Origin: Jiangella alba
GTDB lineage: Bacteria; Actinomycetota; Actinomycetes; Jiangellales; Jiangellaceae
Direction: 5' to 3'
Assembly (NCBI RefSeq): GCF_900106035.1
Contig: NZ_FNUC01000003.1
Coordinates: forward strand, 1,977,501-2,041,500
Length of the DNA: 64,000 bases
Shown in pieces: positions 1 to 9,478 of this stretch. Below the pieces are notes generated by a model. The model made no database searches and was not told the origin of the DNA. It worked only from the letters and a program-made list of their open reading frames with translations. The stretch's first letter is position 1, and each line of letters opens with the position of its first letter. Made by a program: the position numbers and the translations under genes.

Positions 1-201
1 GCGACCATCGAGACGCCGGCCGGGACGCGGGCGGTCGTCGGCACGATCCTCCCGGAGCCGGCGCAGGTTCCGGCCGTGGGCGGGACCGTGCTGGTCTGGT
101 ATCTCGGCGACGGCTCCGGCGAGGTCCACGTCGACGTCGATCCCGAGAGCATCCGCGAGCCCGGCGCGGCCGAGAAGTACGAGTCGTCCTCACCCAGCTG
201 A
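1..201 (+). CDS. C-terminal end of an unidentified protein (truncated by window edge)
   Basis: Reading frame 1 is open from the first base to a TGA at 199-201, giving a 66-residue C-terminal fragment that ends in an acidic, serine-rich tail (AEKYESSSPS). It contains a short beta-rich stretch (GTVLVWYLGDGSGEVHVDVD) but no motif I recognise, so no function is offered. Codon use is normal for this genome (GC-rich third positions), which supports real coding. It converges on the GH3 gene and the two stops overlap by 12 nt. Confidence 0.55.
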   Translation, partial: ATIETPAGTRAVVGTILPEPAQVPAVGGTVLVWYLGDGSGEVHVDVDPESIREPGAAEKYESSSPS

Positions 202-2607
202 ACCGGGCATCGTCACCTCGGCGCGCAGCGGGAGGTCCGCCACGTTCGCGCCGGCGTGGATGGTGAAGGTGCCCGGCTCGGTGCGCCAGCCGCCGTCCCA
301 GTGGGCGAACGACCGCGGCCGGAGCTCGATGCGGGCGGCCGCGGTGGCGCCGGGGGCGGCGCGGACGACGGCGAAGCCGGCCAGCCAGCGGGCCGGGCGG
401 TCGACGGCGCTGCCGGGTCGCGAGAGGTAGACCTGGACGACGTGCTTGCCGGGCCGCGTCCCGGTGTTGCGGACGCGGACGGTGACGTCGTGGCCGTCGA
501 CGGCGAGGTGGTCGAACGACCAGGTCGTGTAGCCCAGGCCGTGTCCGAACGGGTACGCGGGCTCGGCGTCGGTCCGCAGCCAGGCCCGGTGGCCGACGTG
601 GATGCCCTCGTCGTAGCGGAGCACGCCGCCGGCCGGCGCGGTGGCCAGCACCGGCACGTCGGCCTCGGTGGCCGGCCAGGTCGTCGGCAGCCGCCCGCCC
701 GGCTCGGCCAGCCCGAGCAGCACGTCGGCCAGCGCGTGGCCGAGCTCCTGCCCGCCGAACCAGGTGAGCAGCACCGCGGCCACGTCTGAGCGCCACGGCA
801 GCAGCACCGGCGCCCCCGCGTTCACGGCGACGACGGTGTGCGGGTTGGCCGCGGCGACCGCGCGCACCAGCTCGTCCTGCCGTCCGGGCAGCGCCAGCGT
901 GGACCGGTCGAAGCTCTCGCTCTCCATGTCCGGCGTGGTCCCGACGACGACGAGGACGGCGTCGGCGTCGCGGGCGGCGGCCACCGCGGCCGCCAGTTCG
1001 TCGTCGGGCGACGACGTGGCGAGGTCGGTCCCCACCACGAGCGTCGCCGCGGTGTGGCCGGCGCCCGGCTCGGGCGGCTGGGGGAGGTCGAGCCGGACGG
1101 CGATCCGGACCGGCCGGCCGGCGGCGAACTCGACCGGTGCGCTGGCCACCGGCGGCGACACCAGGCCCCCGGCGAACGAGGTGCCGTCGTGGTCCAGCAC
1201 GGTGTCGATGACGTCGGCGCCGTCGACGCTCAGCCGGACCCGCCCGGCCGCCGCGACCCCCAGCCGGACCGGGCCGTCGTCGCCGGGCCGGTGGATCGTG
1301 GCCAGTTCGATGGAGGCCGCGCCGGCCAGCCGCTTCGAGCCGATGCGGGTGAGGTCGGCCGAGCGGTGCCGCTCGGAGCGCAGGACGGCGCCGTCGGCCG
1401 CCCGGATCACCAGCCGCACCCCCGGGGATCCGGTCTCCGGATCGGTGAGGCCGGGCGGGGGGAGCGGGACGAGGCCACGCTGCACCTGGGCGCCGAGCGA
1501 CCACCGCACGTCGACGCCCGGCATCGCGGCGCGCAGCCCGTCGAGCGGCGACACCACGTGCTCGGGCTGCACGTACGCGCTGCCGCCGCCCTGTGTCCGC
1601 GCCAGCACGGCGCTCTGTCCGATGACCGCCACCGACCGCAGCCGGGCCGGGTTCCAGGGCAGCTCGTCCTGGTTGCGGACGAGCACCATCCCGGCGGCCG
1701 CCGCCTCGCGGGCCAGGCCCGGCCCGTCGACCGGCGGCGGCACGACGGCGCCCGCGCCGACGCCGTCCAGCGCTCCGACCCGCTCCGCCAGCCGGAGCAG
1801 CCGCCGCACCTTCTCGTCGACCGCCGCCTCCGGCACCTCACCGGCCCGCACCGCCTTGACCAGCGCGTCGCCCCACGGCCCGGACGGCCCGGGCATCACG
1901 AGGTCCAGCCGGGCCCGTCCGGCCGCGGCCGTGGTCCGTGCCGCGCCCCAGTCCGAGACGACGACGCCGTCGAAGCCCCATTCGTCGCACAGCGGCGACG
2001 CGAGCAGGGCGTTCTCCGTCATCGTCGTCCCGTTCACGGAGTTGTAGGCGGCCATCACCATCCACGGCCGTTCCTCGACGACGGTGTCCTCGAACGCCGC
2101 CAGGTACAGCTCGCGCAGCGCCCGCTCGGACACGACCACGTCGGCGGTGAATCGCTCGGTCTCGAAGTCGTTGGCCACGTAGTGCTTCGGGCAGGCGCCC
2201 ACCCCGCCGTCCTGCACACCACGCACGTACGCCGCGGCCAGCCGCGACGTCAGCAGCGGATCCTCCGAGTACGCCTCGAAGTGCCGGCCGCCGAGCGGGC
2301 TGCGGTGCAGGTTGACGGTGGGACCGAGCAGGACGTCGGCACCCACCCGGCGGGTCTCGGCCGCGAGCGCCGCGCCGAACCGGCGGGCGAGGTCGGTGTC
2401 CCACGACGCGCCGAGCGCCGTTCCGGACGGCAGGTTGAGGGCGGTGCCGTGGCCGGCGAGGTGGGCGGCGCGGACCCCGGCGGGGCCGTCGGTGAGGACC
2501 ACCGGACGCAGCCCGACGGCCGGCTCGGCCGGCAGCCGCCACGAGTCGGTCCCGGTCAGCAGCCGCACCTTCTGCTCCAGCGTCAGCTTCCCCAGCAGGT
2601 CGTCCAT
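190..2607 (-). CDS. Glycoside hydrolase family 3 protein (beta-glycosidase)
   Basis: An 805-residue GH3 enzyme, expected to release terminal beta-linked sugars from oligosaccharides. The N-terminal TIM-barrel domain carries the KH pair (residues 141-142) and the nucleophile in VVSDWG (Asp219). The alpha/beta sandwich domain follows. Residues about 390-500 form a beta-rich insertion that may be a PA14-like carbohydrate-binding domain, and a fibronectin-III-like domain (VRVRNTGTRPGKHVVQVYL) closes the protein. There is no signal peptide, so it probably acts in the cytoplasm on imported oligosaccharides. It lies 4 nt downstream of the LacI-family gene with no clear Shine-Dalgarno of its own, suggesting translational coupling. 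The sugar specificity cannot be read from the sequence. Confidence 0.92.
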   Translation of the reverse strand: MDDLLGKLTLEQKVRLLTGTDSWRLPAEPAVGLRPVVLTDGPAGVRAAHLAGHGTALNLPSGTALGASWDTDLARRFGAALAAETRRVGADVLLGPTVNLHRSPLGGRHFEAYSEDPLLTSRLAAAYVRGVQDGGVGACPKHYVANDFETERFTADVVVSERALRELYLAAFEDTVVEERPWMVMAAYNSVNGTTMTENALLASPLCDEWGFDGVVVSDWGAARTTAAAGRARLDLVMPGPSGPWGDALVKAVRAGEVPEAAVDEKVRRLLRLAERVGALDGVGAGAVVPPPVDGPGLAREAAAAGMVLVRNQDELPWNPARLRSVAVIGQSAVLARTQGGGSAYVQPEHVVSPLDGLRAAMPGVDVRWSLGAQVQRGLVPLPPPGLTDPETGSPGVRLVIRAADGAVLRSERHRSADLTRIGSKRLAGAASIELATIHRPGDDGPVRLGVAAAGRVRLSVDGADVIDTVLDHDGTSFAGGLVSPPVASAPVEFAAGRPVRIAVRLDLPQPPEPGAGHTAATLVVGTDLATSSPDDELAAAVAAARDADAVLVVVGTTPDMESESFDRSTLALPGRQDELVRAVAAANPHTVVAVNAGAPVLLPWRSDVAAVLLTWFGGQELGHALADVLLGLAEPGGRLPTTWPATEADVPVLATAPAGGVLRYDEGIHVGHRAWLRTDAEPAYPFGHGLGYTTWSFDHLAVDGHDVTVRVRNTGTRPGKHVVQVYLSRPGSAVDRPARWLAGFAVVRAAPGATAAARIELRPRSFAHWDGGWRTEPGTFTIHAGANVADLPLRAEVTMPGSAG

Positions 2608-2611
2608 CGGG

Positions 2612-3706
2612 TCAGCCCGGCGTGCCGACGGTCTGGCCGCCGGTCAGCTCGCAGGGGACGAACTCCTGCTCAGGGCCGGTGTCGCGCGTGTCGAGCAGCC
2701 GCAGCAGCATGCGGACCGCGGCCGCGCCGATCTCGCGGCTGGGGGTGCGCAGCAGCGTCAGCGCGGGGTCGGGGGAGAGGACGTTCGCGCGGTCGCCGTG
2801 GTCGCCCAGCCCGACGATGCTCAGCGCACCCGGCACGTCGACGCCCTGGGCCCGCGCGGTCTCGAGGAGGCGGTGCGCGACGTACGAGGACTCGGCGATG
2901 ACGGCGGTCGAGCCGGCCTCGCGGGCCGCGGCGAGGACGGCGGGCTCATCGGCGGCCACCGCGAGGCGCGGCAGGTCGGGGTTGGCGGCGCCGAAGGCCA
3001 CCATGCGGGCCCGCTTCGGGCCCAGCCGGTGCCGGGCGCAGGCGGCCGCGAACCCGGTGCGCCGCTCGGCCAGCGTCTCCTGCGTGCGCGAGCCGGCGAC
3101 GTACAGCAGCCGCCGGTGGCCGCGCGCGTACAGCTCCTCGACGACGGCGTCGGCTCCGGCCGCGTAGTCGGCCGCGACCCAGGACACCTGCGGGCCGACC
3201 TCGTCGTGCCGGCCGATCATGACGAACGGGTAGCCGTCGGCGGTCAGTTTGGCGAGCTCGTCGCCGTCGACCCGGCCACCGACCAGGATGGCGCCGTCGG
3301 CCAGCCGCAGCAGGTTGGCGTCGTGGTTGAAGATCGAGCGCTCGCCTGACTCGTTCTTGGCGCCGGTGAACAGCAGCAGGTGGTGCGCGACCGCCTCGGC
3401 CTCCTCCTCGATGCCCAGCAGGAACTCGTAGTAGAAGTCGCGGCTCTCCCACGGGAACAGCCGCTGGTAGGTGAACGCGCCGATGATGCGGTTGCGGCCG
3501 CCGGCCAGGCTCTGCGCGGCGATGTTCGGGGTGTAGTGCAGGTCGCGGACGGCCTGCCAGACCCGTTCGCGAGTCGTCTCGCTGACCCGGATGGAGTCGG
3601 TCTTGCCGTTGATGACCGTGGAGACGATGGCCGTGGACACGTTGGCGGCGCGAGCGACGTCGCTCTGTGTGACGCGTCGTTTGTCGGCCCGGCGGCGCTG
3701 AGCCAC
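2612..3706 (-). CDS. LacI-family transcriptional repressor
   Basis: A LacI/GalR regulator: an N-terminal helix-turn-helix (RVTQSDVARAANVSTAIVST) and hinge, then a periplasmic-binding-protein-like sensor domain. The frame is open to an ATG at 3781. I prefer the GTG at 3706, because a GGAGG (3716-3720, minus strand) sits 9 nt upstream of it and the HTH then starts at the usual distance; this gives 364 residues. It is the first gene of a LacI-GH3 pair and is divergent from the large plus-strand catabolic operon. The three tandem repeats at 3790-3826 in the shared promoter region are its likely operator. It probably represses the locus until an imported sugar binds. Confidence 0.9.
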   Translation of the reverse strand: MAQRRRADKRRVTQSDVARAANVSTAIVSTVINGKTDSIRVSETTRERVWQAVRDLHYTPNIAAQSLAGGRNRIIGAFTYQRLFPWESRDFYYEFLLGIEEEAEAVAHHLLLFTGAKNESGERSIFNHDANLLRLADGAILVGGRVDGDELAKLTADGYPFVMIGRHDEVGPQVSWVAADYAAGADAVVEELYARGHRRLLYVAGSRTQETLAERRTGFAAACARHRLGPKRARMVAFGAANPDLPRLAVAADEPAVLAAAREAGSTAVIAESSYVAHRLLETARAQGVDVPGALSIVGLGDHGDRANVLSPDPALTLLRTPSREIGAAAVRMLLRLLDTRDTGPEQEFVPCELTGGQTVGTPG

Positions 3707-3789
3707 GAGTACCTGCCTCCCTTGTGCCGGCGAACCTCGCCGGCCCCACCCATTGACGACGGAACGAGCCGAGTCTACCATCGGCTAAC

Positions 3790-3826
3790 GCGCTTAATCA
3801 TAGCGCTTAATCAAAGCGTTTAATCA
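3790..3826. promoter_or_regulatory. Three tandem GCGYTTAATCA repeats, candidate LacI-family operator
   Basis: Copies GCGCTTAATCA (3790-3800), GCGCTTAATCA (3803-3813) and GCGTTTAATCA (3816-3826) recur with an exact 13-nt period. They lie between the divergent LacI gene and the FAD oxidoreductase operon, in an AT-rich island that contrasts with its surroundings. LacI regulators usually bind palindromes with a central CG. The minus-strand reading (TTAAGCGCT, TTAAACGCTTT) contains half-palindromes of that style. The repeats are seen directly; the protein-operator assignment is inferred. Confidence 0.6.
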
Positions 3827-3850
3827 GCTTCTGACGAGGCAGGAGGCGCG

Positions 3851-5476
3851 GTGGACCACGAGACGGACGTGCTCGTCGTCGGTGGCGGGCTGGGCGGTGT
3901 CGCCGCGGCCCTCGCGGCGCTACGCCTGGGCCGCACGGTCGTCCTCACCGAGGAGTCGCCGTGGCTCGGCGGCCAGCTCACCTCGCAGGCCGTCCCGCCC
4001 GACGAGAACGCCTGGGTCGAAACGTTCGGCGCACCCGCGAGCTACCGCCGCCTGCGCACCGAGATCCGCGAGGTGTACCGGCGGCACTACCCGCTGACGG
4101 AGTCGGCCCGGGCGGCCGCCGCGCTCAGCCCGGGCGACGGCCGCGTCAGCCCGCTGTGTCACGAACCCAAGGTCGCGCTGGCCGCCATCGGCGCGATGCT
4201 GGCGCCGTACCAGGCGAACCGCCGGCTCACGGTGCTGACCGGCACCCGGCCGCGCGCCGCCGAGGTCGACGGCGACACCGTCACCGCGGTGCTGTTCGAG
4301 CGCGACGGCGACGACGTCACCGTCCGCGCGCCCTACGTCCTGGACGCCACCGAGCTGGGCGACGTCGTCGAGCTGTCCGGCACCGAGTCGGTCATCGGCG
4401 CGGAGAGCCGGGAGCAGACCGGCGAGCTGCACGCGCTGCCCGGCGCGGCGCAGCCGCTGGACCAGCAGTCGTTCACCTGGTGCTTCGCCCTGGACTACCG
4501 CGAGGGCGAGGACTGGACCATCGACCGCCCGGACGGCTACGCGTTCTGGCGCGACTTCGCCCCCGCCTACTGGCCGGGACCGCTGCTGTCCTGGACCGAC
4601 GTGCGGCCGGACTCGCTGGCCGTCCGCACCCACCCGCTGTTCACCGACGCCGAGACGCCCACCGGCGGGCACGGCATCGACCGCTGGACCTTCCGGCGCA
4701 TCCTCAGCGCCCGCACGTTCACCCCCGGCTTCCTGGCCAGCGACGTCACCCTCGTCAACTGGCCGCAGAACGACTACGTCCTCGGCCCGCTCGTCGGCGT
4801 GGAACCGGCCGAGCGGGAGCGCCATCTCGACGCCGCCCGGCAGCTGAGCCGGTCGCTGCTGCACTGGATGCAGACCGAGGCGCCCCGGCACGACGGTGGC
4901 ACCGGCTACCCCGGGCTGCGCCCACGCGGCGACCTGCTGTGCGACGGCGACGCCGACGACGCCGGGCTGGCACTGCGCCCGTACGTCCGCGAGTCGCGGC
5001 GCATCGCCGGCGAGCTGACCGTCGTCGAGGAACACGTCGGCGTCGAGGCGCGCCGGGCCGCCGGGCTGCCGGCGGGCTCGGAGCTGTTCCCCGACTCCGT
5101 CGGCATCGGCTGCTACCGCATCGACCTGCACCCCAGCACCGGCGCCGGCCACCCGCGCAGCTACGTCGACATCGCCTGCCACCCCTTCCAGGTGCCGCTC
5201 GGCGCGCTGCTCCCCGTCCGCATGGACAACCTGATCGCCGCCGCGAAGAACATCGCCACCACGCACATCACCAACGGCGGATACCGGCTGCACCCGGTCG
5301 AGTGGACCATCGGCGAGGCGGCCGGCGCGCTGGCCGCGTACGCCCTCACCACCGGTCTGCCGCCGCGCGCGATCCGGGCGAAGAGCGACGCGCTGGCGGA
5401 GTTCCAGCGCCTGCTCACCGGCGTGCTCGGCGCCGAACTCGCCTGGCCCGAGCGCATCCGCACCCGCACGGTCTGA
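3851..5476 (+). CDS. FAD-dependent oxidoreductase (FAD_oxidored-type)
   Basis: A 541-residue flavoprotein with an N-terminal dinucleotide-binding motif ([18 protein letters not shown]) and a C-terminal FAD-closing segment ([18 protein letters not shown]). It belongs to the FAD-dependent oxidoreductases often found in bacterial polysaccharide loci, whose substrates are mostly undefined. The start is GTG at 3851 with AGGAGG at 3841-3846. It is the first gene of an operon running to about 18058, directly downstream of the triple repeat operator. No signal peptide is seen. A role in oxidising a sugar or an aromatic substituent released from the glycan is conjecture. Confidence 0.85.
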   Translation: MDHETDVLVVGGGLGGVAAALAALRLGRTVVLTEESPWLGGQLTSQAVPPDENAWVETFGAPASYRRLRTEIREVYRRHYPLTESARAAAALSPGDGRVSPLCHEPKVALAAIGAMLAPYQANRRLTVLTGTRPRAAEVDGDTVTAVLFERDGDDVTVRAPYVLDATELGDVVELSGTESVIGAESREQTGELHALPGAAQPLDQQSFTWCFALDYREGEDWTIDRPDGYAFWRDFAPAYWPGPLLSWTDVRPDSLAVRTHPLFTDAETPTGGHGIDRWTFRRILSARTFTPGFLASDVTLVNWPQNDYVLGPLVGVEPAERERHLDAARQLSRSLLHWMQTEAPRHDGGTGYPGLRPRGDLLCDGDADDAGLALRPYVRESRRIAGELTVVEEHVGVEARRAAGLPAGSELFPDSVGIGCYRIDLHPSTGAGHPRSYVDIACHPFQVPLGALLPVRMDNLIAAAKNIATTHITNGGYRLHPVEWTIGEAAGALAAYALTTGLPPRAIRAKSDALAEFQRLLTGVLGAELAWPERIRTRTV

Positions 5477-5511
5477 CGCCCCCTGGACCACATCTCCCAC
5501 TGGAGGGACCC

Positions 5512-7101
5512 ATGGCACCAACGAGCCCCATGACCCGCCGCACCCTGCTCACCATGGCCGCCGCGATCCCGCTGTTCCACGGCGCCACGCGACTCAGCGT
5601 CGCGGCCGCGGACGCCGACCCCGCGGCCGGCGTCGTCAAGGCCTCCGACTTCGGCTTCGACCCCGCGGACTCCACGGCGGCGCTGACGGCGGCACTGGAC
5701 AGCGGCGCCGACGTCGTCGTCATCGACAACGTGGGCCAGGACTGGATCACCGGTCCGCTGTGGATCAACCGCGACCACCTCACCGTCATCCTGGAGGACG
5801 GCGTCACCGTGCGCGGCAAGGCGGCCGCGTTCCCGGACAAGCGCGACGGCATCTGGCGCATCCACGGCCGGCGGGGTGTCAAGCTGATCGGCTACGGCGC
5901 CACCTGCGTCATGAACAAGCCCGAGTACACGGGCGAGTGGCGCTCCATCGTGCGCATGGGCACCAGCGAGGACGTCACCGTCGAGGGCCTGGTGCTGCGC
6001 GGCGCACCCGGCGACGGCATCATCACCGGCGCCGGCTCGACGAACGTCACGATCCGCAACGTCGTCTGCGACGACAACAAGCGCAACGCCATCAGCGTCA
6101 TCTACGCCGACGGCCTGCTCATCGAGGGCTGCGCCCTGATCAACACGGTGGGGACGCTGCCGCAGGCCGGCATCGACCTCGAGCCGGACACGGCGGCCCA
6201 GATCATCAAGGACGTCGTCATCCGCGACTGCGTCTTCACCGGCAACGAGACCTACAGCTTCGAGATCAACCTCATGCGGTTCACCGCGCAGAGCCTGCCG
6301 CCGACGATGCTGGTCGAGCGGTGCTACATGGGCCCGACCGCCGACGCCGTGGTGCACGTCCAGCCCGCCACCCGCGGCCCCGTCGGCGGGTCGTTCGTCT
6401 TCCGCGACTGCGTCTTCGACGCCGGCGACTCGCCGGGCACCGTGAACGTCTACGGCCAGCGCGGCTACGACAGCACGCAGACCCGGTTCGAGCGGGTGGC
6501 GTTCACCGCGCTGCGCGACACCCCGCGCACCGACCCGTTCGTCAAGGTGTGGTCCGGGATGGTCAACGTCCTGCCCGAGTACGGCAACGTCCGGTTCGAC
6601 GACTGCCTGGTGCTGGCCGACCTCGACGGCCCGTTCCTGGCCGGCATGGAAGGCGCCGGCGACCCCACGCTGTGCAACGTCCAGGGCACGGTCTGGGCGG
6701 CCCGGCCGCAGCAGCCGGTCGTCGACACCACCGGCACGGCCAAGGACGTCGACCTCGACGTCCGGCCCATCGGTGGCGCGGCCACCGTCGTCGTCACCAG
6801 CGACCGGCGCTGGGTGCGGGCCGGCGAGACCGCCACCGTGACCGTCCGCCGGCTCGGCGACGACCTCGCCGCGCCGCTCGCGCTGCACTACGACCTGACC
6901 GGCGCCGCCCGGCAGCGGGTCGACTACGACGGCCTGCCCGGCGTGGCCGTCATCGCGCCGGGGGAGCGCGCCGTCACGATTCCCGTCCGCGCCCGCGACA
7001 CCGCCGGCGCCACGCCCCGCGAGCTGACCCTGACGCTGCGCCCGCTGCCCGGCACGACCGTCGCCGGCCGCGACGCCGTCACGGTGCGCGTCGCCGGCTG
7101 A
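5512..7101 (+). CDS. Exported right-handed beta-helix protein with C-terminal Calx-beta-like domain
   Basis: A 529-residue protein whose N-terminus has a twin-arginine signal (MTRRTLLTM followed by a hydrophobic stretch, AAA near residue 33). The body shows the repeating short beta-strands of a pectate-lyase-type parallel beta-helix (NVTIRNVVCDDNKRNAISV, VVIRDCVFTGNETYSF). Residues about 420-529 resemble a Calx-beta domain (TVTVRRLGDDL, VTIPVRARDTAG). A secreted polysaccharide lyase or hydrolase role is likely, but no catalytic residues can be assigned. ATG at 5512 follows GGAGGG; the preceding gene ends 35 nt upstream. Confidence 0.8.
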   Translation: MAPTSPMTRRTLLTMAAAIPLFHGATRLSVAAADADPAAGVVKASDFGFDPADSTAALTAALDSGADVVVIDNVGQDWITGPLWINRDHLTVILEDGVTVRGKAAAFPDKRDGIWRIHGRRGVKLIGYGATCVMNKPEYTGEWRSIVRMGTSEDVTVEGLVLRGAPGDGIITGAGSTNVTIRNVVCDDNKRNAISVIYADGLLIEGCALINTVGTLPQAGIDLEPDTAAQIIKDVVIRDCVFTGNETYSFEINLMRFTAQSLPPTMLVERCYMGPTADAVVHVQPATRGPVGGSFVFRDCVFDAGDSPGTVNVYGQRGYDSTQTRFERVAFTALRDTPRTDPFVKVWSGMVNVLPEYGNVRFDDCLVLADLDGPFLAGMEGAGDPTLCNVQGTVWAARPQQPVVDTTGTAKDVDLDVRPIGGAATVVVTSDRRWVRAGETATVTVRRLGDDLAAPLALHYDLTGAARQRVDYDGLPGVAVIAPGERAVTIPVRARDTAGATPRELTLTLRPLPGTTVAGRDAVTVRVAG

Positions 7102-7120
7102 CCCCATCCGAGGAGACACC

Positions 7121-8548
7121 ATGACCCACCCGACCCGCGCCCTGAGCCGGCGCACCCTCCTGGGCATGGGCGCCGGACTCGGCGCCCTGGCCGGCACCGG
7201 GCTGCTGTCCGCCTGCGCGACGTCGTCGTCCACCCGCGACGGCGGCGAGTCCGCCAGCCCGCGCGCCACCGGCGACCCGGACAACCCGCTCGGCGTGCCC
7301 GCGGACCTGCCGCTGGAGGCCGTCATCTTCAAGGGCGGCTACGGCGACCAGTACGCGATCGACGCCGAGGCCGTCTACCAGCAGCGCTTCCCGCAGGCGA
7401 AGATCCAGCACACCGGCGGGCAGGAGCTGGCCAAGCTGCTGCAGCCGCGGTTCGTCTCCGGCGACGTGCCCGACGTCATCTGCAACGCCGGCGCGGGCGC
7501 GCTGATGCTCGCCCCGCTGGTCGAGAACGGCCAGCTGGCCGACCTGACGCCGCTGCTGGACGCACCCGCCGACGGCGGCGACGGCAAGACCGTGCGCGAC
7601 ACGCTGCTGCCGGGCATCGTCGAACAGGGCACGTTCGGCGGCGTGCCGTACGCGCTCAACTACACCTTCACCGTGCACGGGCTGTACTACAGCAGCTCGC
7701 TGTTCGAGCAGAACGGCTGGAGCTATCCGTCGACGTGGGCGGAGATGCTCGACCTGTGCCAGGAGATCAAGGACTCCACCGGCATGGCGCCCTGGACCTA
7801 CCAGGGCAAGAACCCCGGCTACATCCTGACGCCGCTGGTCATGATGGCGATCAAGGCCGGCGGCCGGGACGTCATCGAGGCGCTGGACAACCTCGACCCG
7901 GACGGCTGGACCAGCGAGCCGATGATGGAGTCGGCCCGCGCGATGTACCAGCTGGTCGAGCGCGACTTCATCATGCAGGGCACGTCCGGCCTCACCCACA
8001 TCCAGGCGCAGACCTACTGGGCCAACGGCGAGGCCGCGTTCATCCCGTGCGGGTCGTGGCTGGAGAGCGAGCTCGGCGACGTCACGCCCGAGGGCTTCGA
8101 CATGGTCATCGCGTCGCCGCCGGCCCTGACCGACGACGACGCGCTGCCGCAGGCGGCCATCCGCGGCATGGGCAACGAGCCGTTCATCGTCCCGGCGCAG
8201 GCGGAGAACCCGTACGGCGGCATGGAGTTCCTGCGCATCATGCTGTCGCCCACGTCGTCGCAGAACTTCACCAAGCAGACGCAGACGCTCACCAGCCTGG
8301 CGGAGTACGACCCGACGTCGGCCGGCACCGGCCTCACGTCGGTGCGCGACGCGCTCACCGAGTCCGGCGACGACACCTTCTACTGGCGCTACGGCACCTG
8401 GTACTCGGCGCTGCAGACCGAGGCGGCCAACGCCACCAGCGCGCTGATGACCGGCGAGATCGACCCGGACGAGTGGGGCCGGCGCTGCCAGGCGGCCGCC
8501 GACGCCGTCCGGGAGGACGACTCGATCGAGAAGTACGGGGACCAGTGA
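7121..8548 (+). CDS. Sugar ABC transporter substrate-binding lipoprotein (CUT1 type)
   Basis: A 475-residue family-1 extracellular solute-binding protein. The N-terminus combines a twin-arginine motif (SRRTLLGMG) with a lipobox (LLSAC, Cys32), so it should be a Tat-exported membrane-anchored lipoprotein. It is followed after 4 nt by two permease genes, forming a carbohydrate uptake system. No ATPase gene is present in the operon, which is usual for actinomycete CUT1 systems that share one MsiK-like ATPase. The ligand is probably the oligosaccharide or uronate product of the neighbouring secreted beta-helix enzymes. Confidence 0.92.
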   Translation: MTHPTRALSRRTLLGMGAGLGALAGTGLLSACATSSSTRDGGESASPRATGDPDNPLGVPADLPLEAVIFKGGYGDQYAIDAEAVYQQRFPQAKIQHTGGQELAKLLQPRFVSGDVPDVICNAGAGALMLAPLVENGQLADLTPLLDAPADGGDGKTVRDTLLPGIVEQGTFGGVPYALNYTFTVHGLYYSSSLFEQNGWSYPSTWAEMLDLCQEIKDSTGMAPWTYQGKNPGYILTPLVMMAIKAGGRDVIEALDNLDPDGWTSEPMMESARAMYQLVERDFIMQGTSGLTHIQAQTYWANGEAAFIPCGSWLESELGDVTPEGFDMVIASPPALTDDDALPQAAIRGMGNEPFIVPAQAENPYGGMEFLRIMLSPTSSQNFTKQTQTLTSLAEYDPTSAGTGLTSVRDALTESGDDTFYWRYGTWYSALQTEAANATSALMTGEIDPDEWGRRCQAAADAVREDDSIEKYGDQ

Positions 8549-8552
8549 CGCC

Positions 8553-9470
8553 ATGCGTGCCGGCAGTCTGAGGTTCGTCGTCACGGCCCTCGCCATCCCG
8601 ATCCTGCTCTACGGCGTGCTCGTCATCTCCCCGTACGCCCAGTCGTTCTACATCTCGCTGACCGACTGGAACGGGCTGTCGCCGGAGCGGACGTTCGTCG
8701 GGCTGGACAACTACACCCGGCTGGTCAAGGACGACGTGTTCTGGATCTCGGTGTGGCACAACGTCATCGCGGTGCTCGTGATCCCGGCCGTGACGCTGGC
8801 GCTGGGGCTGTTCTTCGCGACGATGATCCACGTCGGCCGGTACCGGGCTCGTGGCGGCGGCCGCGGCGTGCGGGGCGCCGCGGTCTACCGCATCGTCTAC
8901 TTCTTCCCGCACCTGCTCTCGATCGCCGTCGTCGGCGTGCTGTTCTCGACGGTGTACGACCCCACCGACAGCGGCCTGCTCAACGGCGCGCTCGGCCTGG
9001 TCGGCATCGAGCCGGTGAACTGGCTGGGCGACCGCGGCACCGCCTACCCGGCGATGCTGGCGGTCATCATCTGGCTGTCCGTCGGCTTCTACGTGATCCT
9101 GTTCACCAGCGCCATGAGCTCGATCCCGGCCGACATCTACGAGGCCGCCCGGCTCGACGGCACGACGCGGTGGCAGACGTTCTGGCGCATGACGCTGCCG
9201 CTGATCTGGGACACCGTCCAGGTCGCCGGCATCTACCTCGGCATCCACGCGCTGGACATGTTCGCGATCGTCAACGTGATGTCGGCGGCCGGCGGGTCGG
9301 GCGGGCCGGACAACGCCACCCAGGTGCTCGGCAACTACCTCTACATCACCGCGTTCCAGAACAGCGAGTTCGGCTACGCCACCGCCATCGGCGTCGCCCT
9401 GCTGCTGCTCACCCTGGCCTTCGCCGCGGCATCACTGCGGCTGACCCGGCGCGAACGCGTCGAGTTCTAG
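8553..9470 (+). CDS. Sugar ABC transporter permease (MalF/UgpA-like)
   Basis: A 305-residue membrane protein with about six transmembrane helices. It carries the conserved cytoplasmic EAA loop (YEAARLDGTTRWQTFWRMTL) that docks the ATPase. It begins 4 nt after the binding-protein gene and ends 8 nt before the second permease, so the three are surely co-transcribed. It is the first inner-membrane subunit of the CUT1 importer; substrate as for the binding protein. Confidence 0.93.
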   Translation: MRAGSLRFVVTALAIPILLYGVLVISPYAQSFYISLTDWNGLSPERTFVGLDNYTRLVKDDVFWISVWHNVIAVLVIPAVTLALGLFFATMIHVGRYRARGGGRGVRGAAVYRIVYFFPHLLSIAVVGVLFSTVYDPTDSGLLNGALGLVGIEPVNWLGDRGTAYPAMLAVIIWLSVGFYVILFTSAMSSIPADIYEAARLDGTTRWQTFWRMTLPLIWDTVQVAGIYLGIHALDMFAIVNVMSAAGGSGGPDNATQVLGNYLYITAFQNSEFGYATAIGVALLLLTLAFAAASLRLTRRERVEF

Positions 9471-9478
9471 GAGCGACC

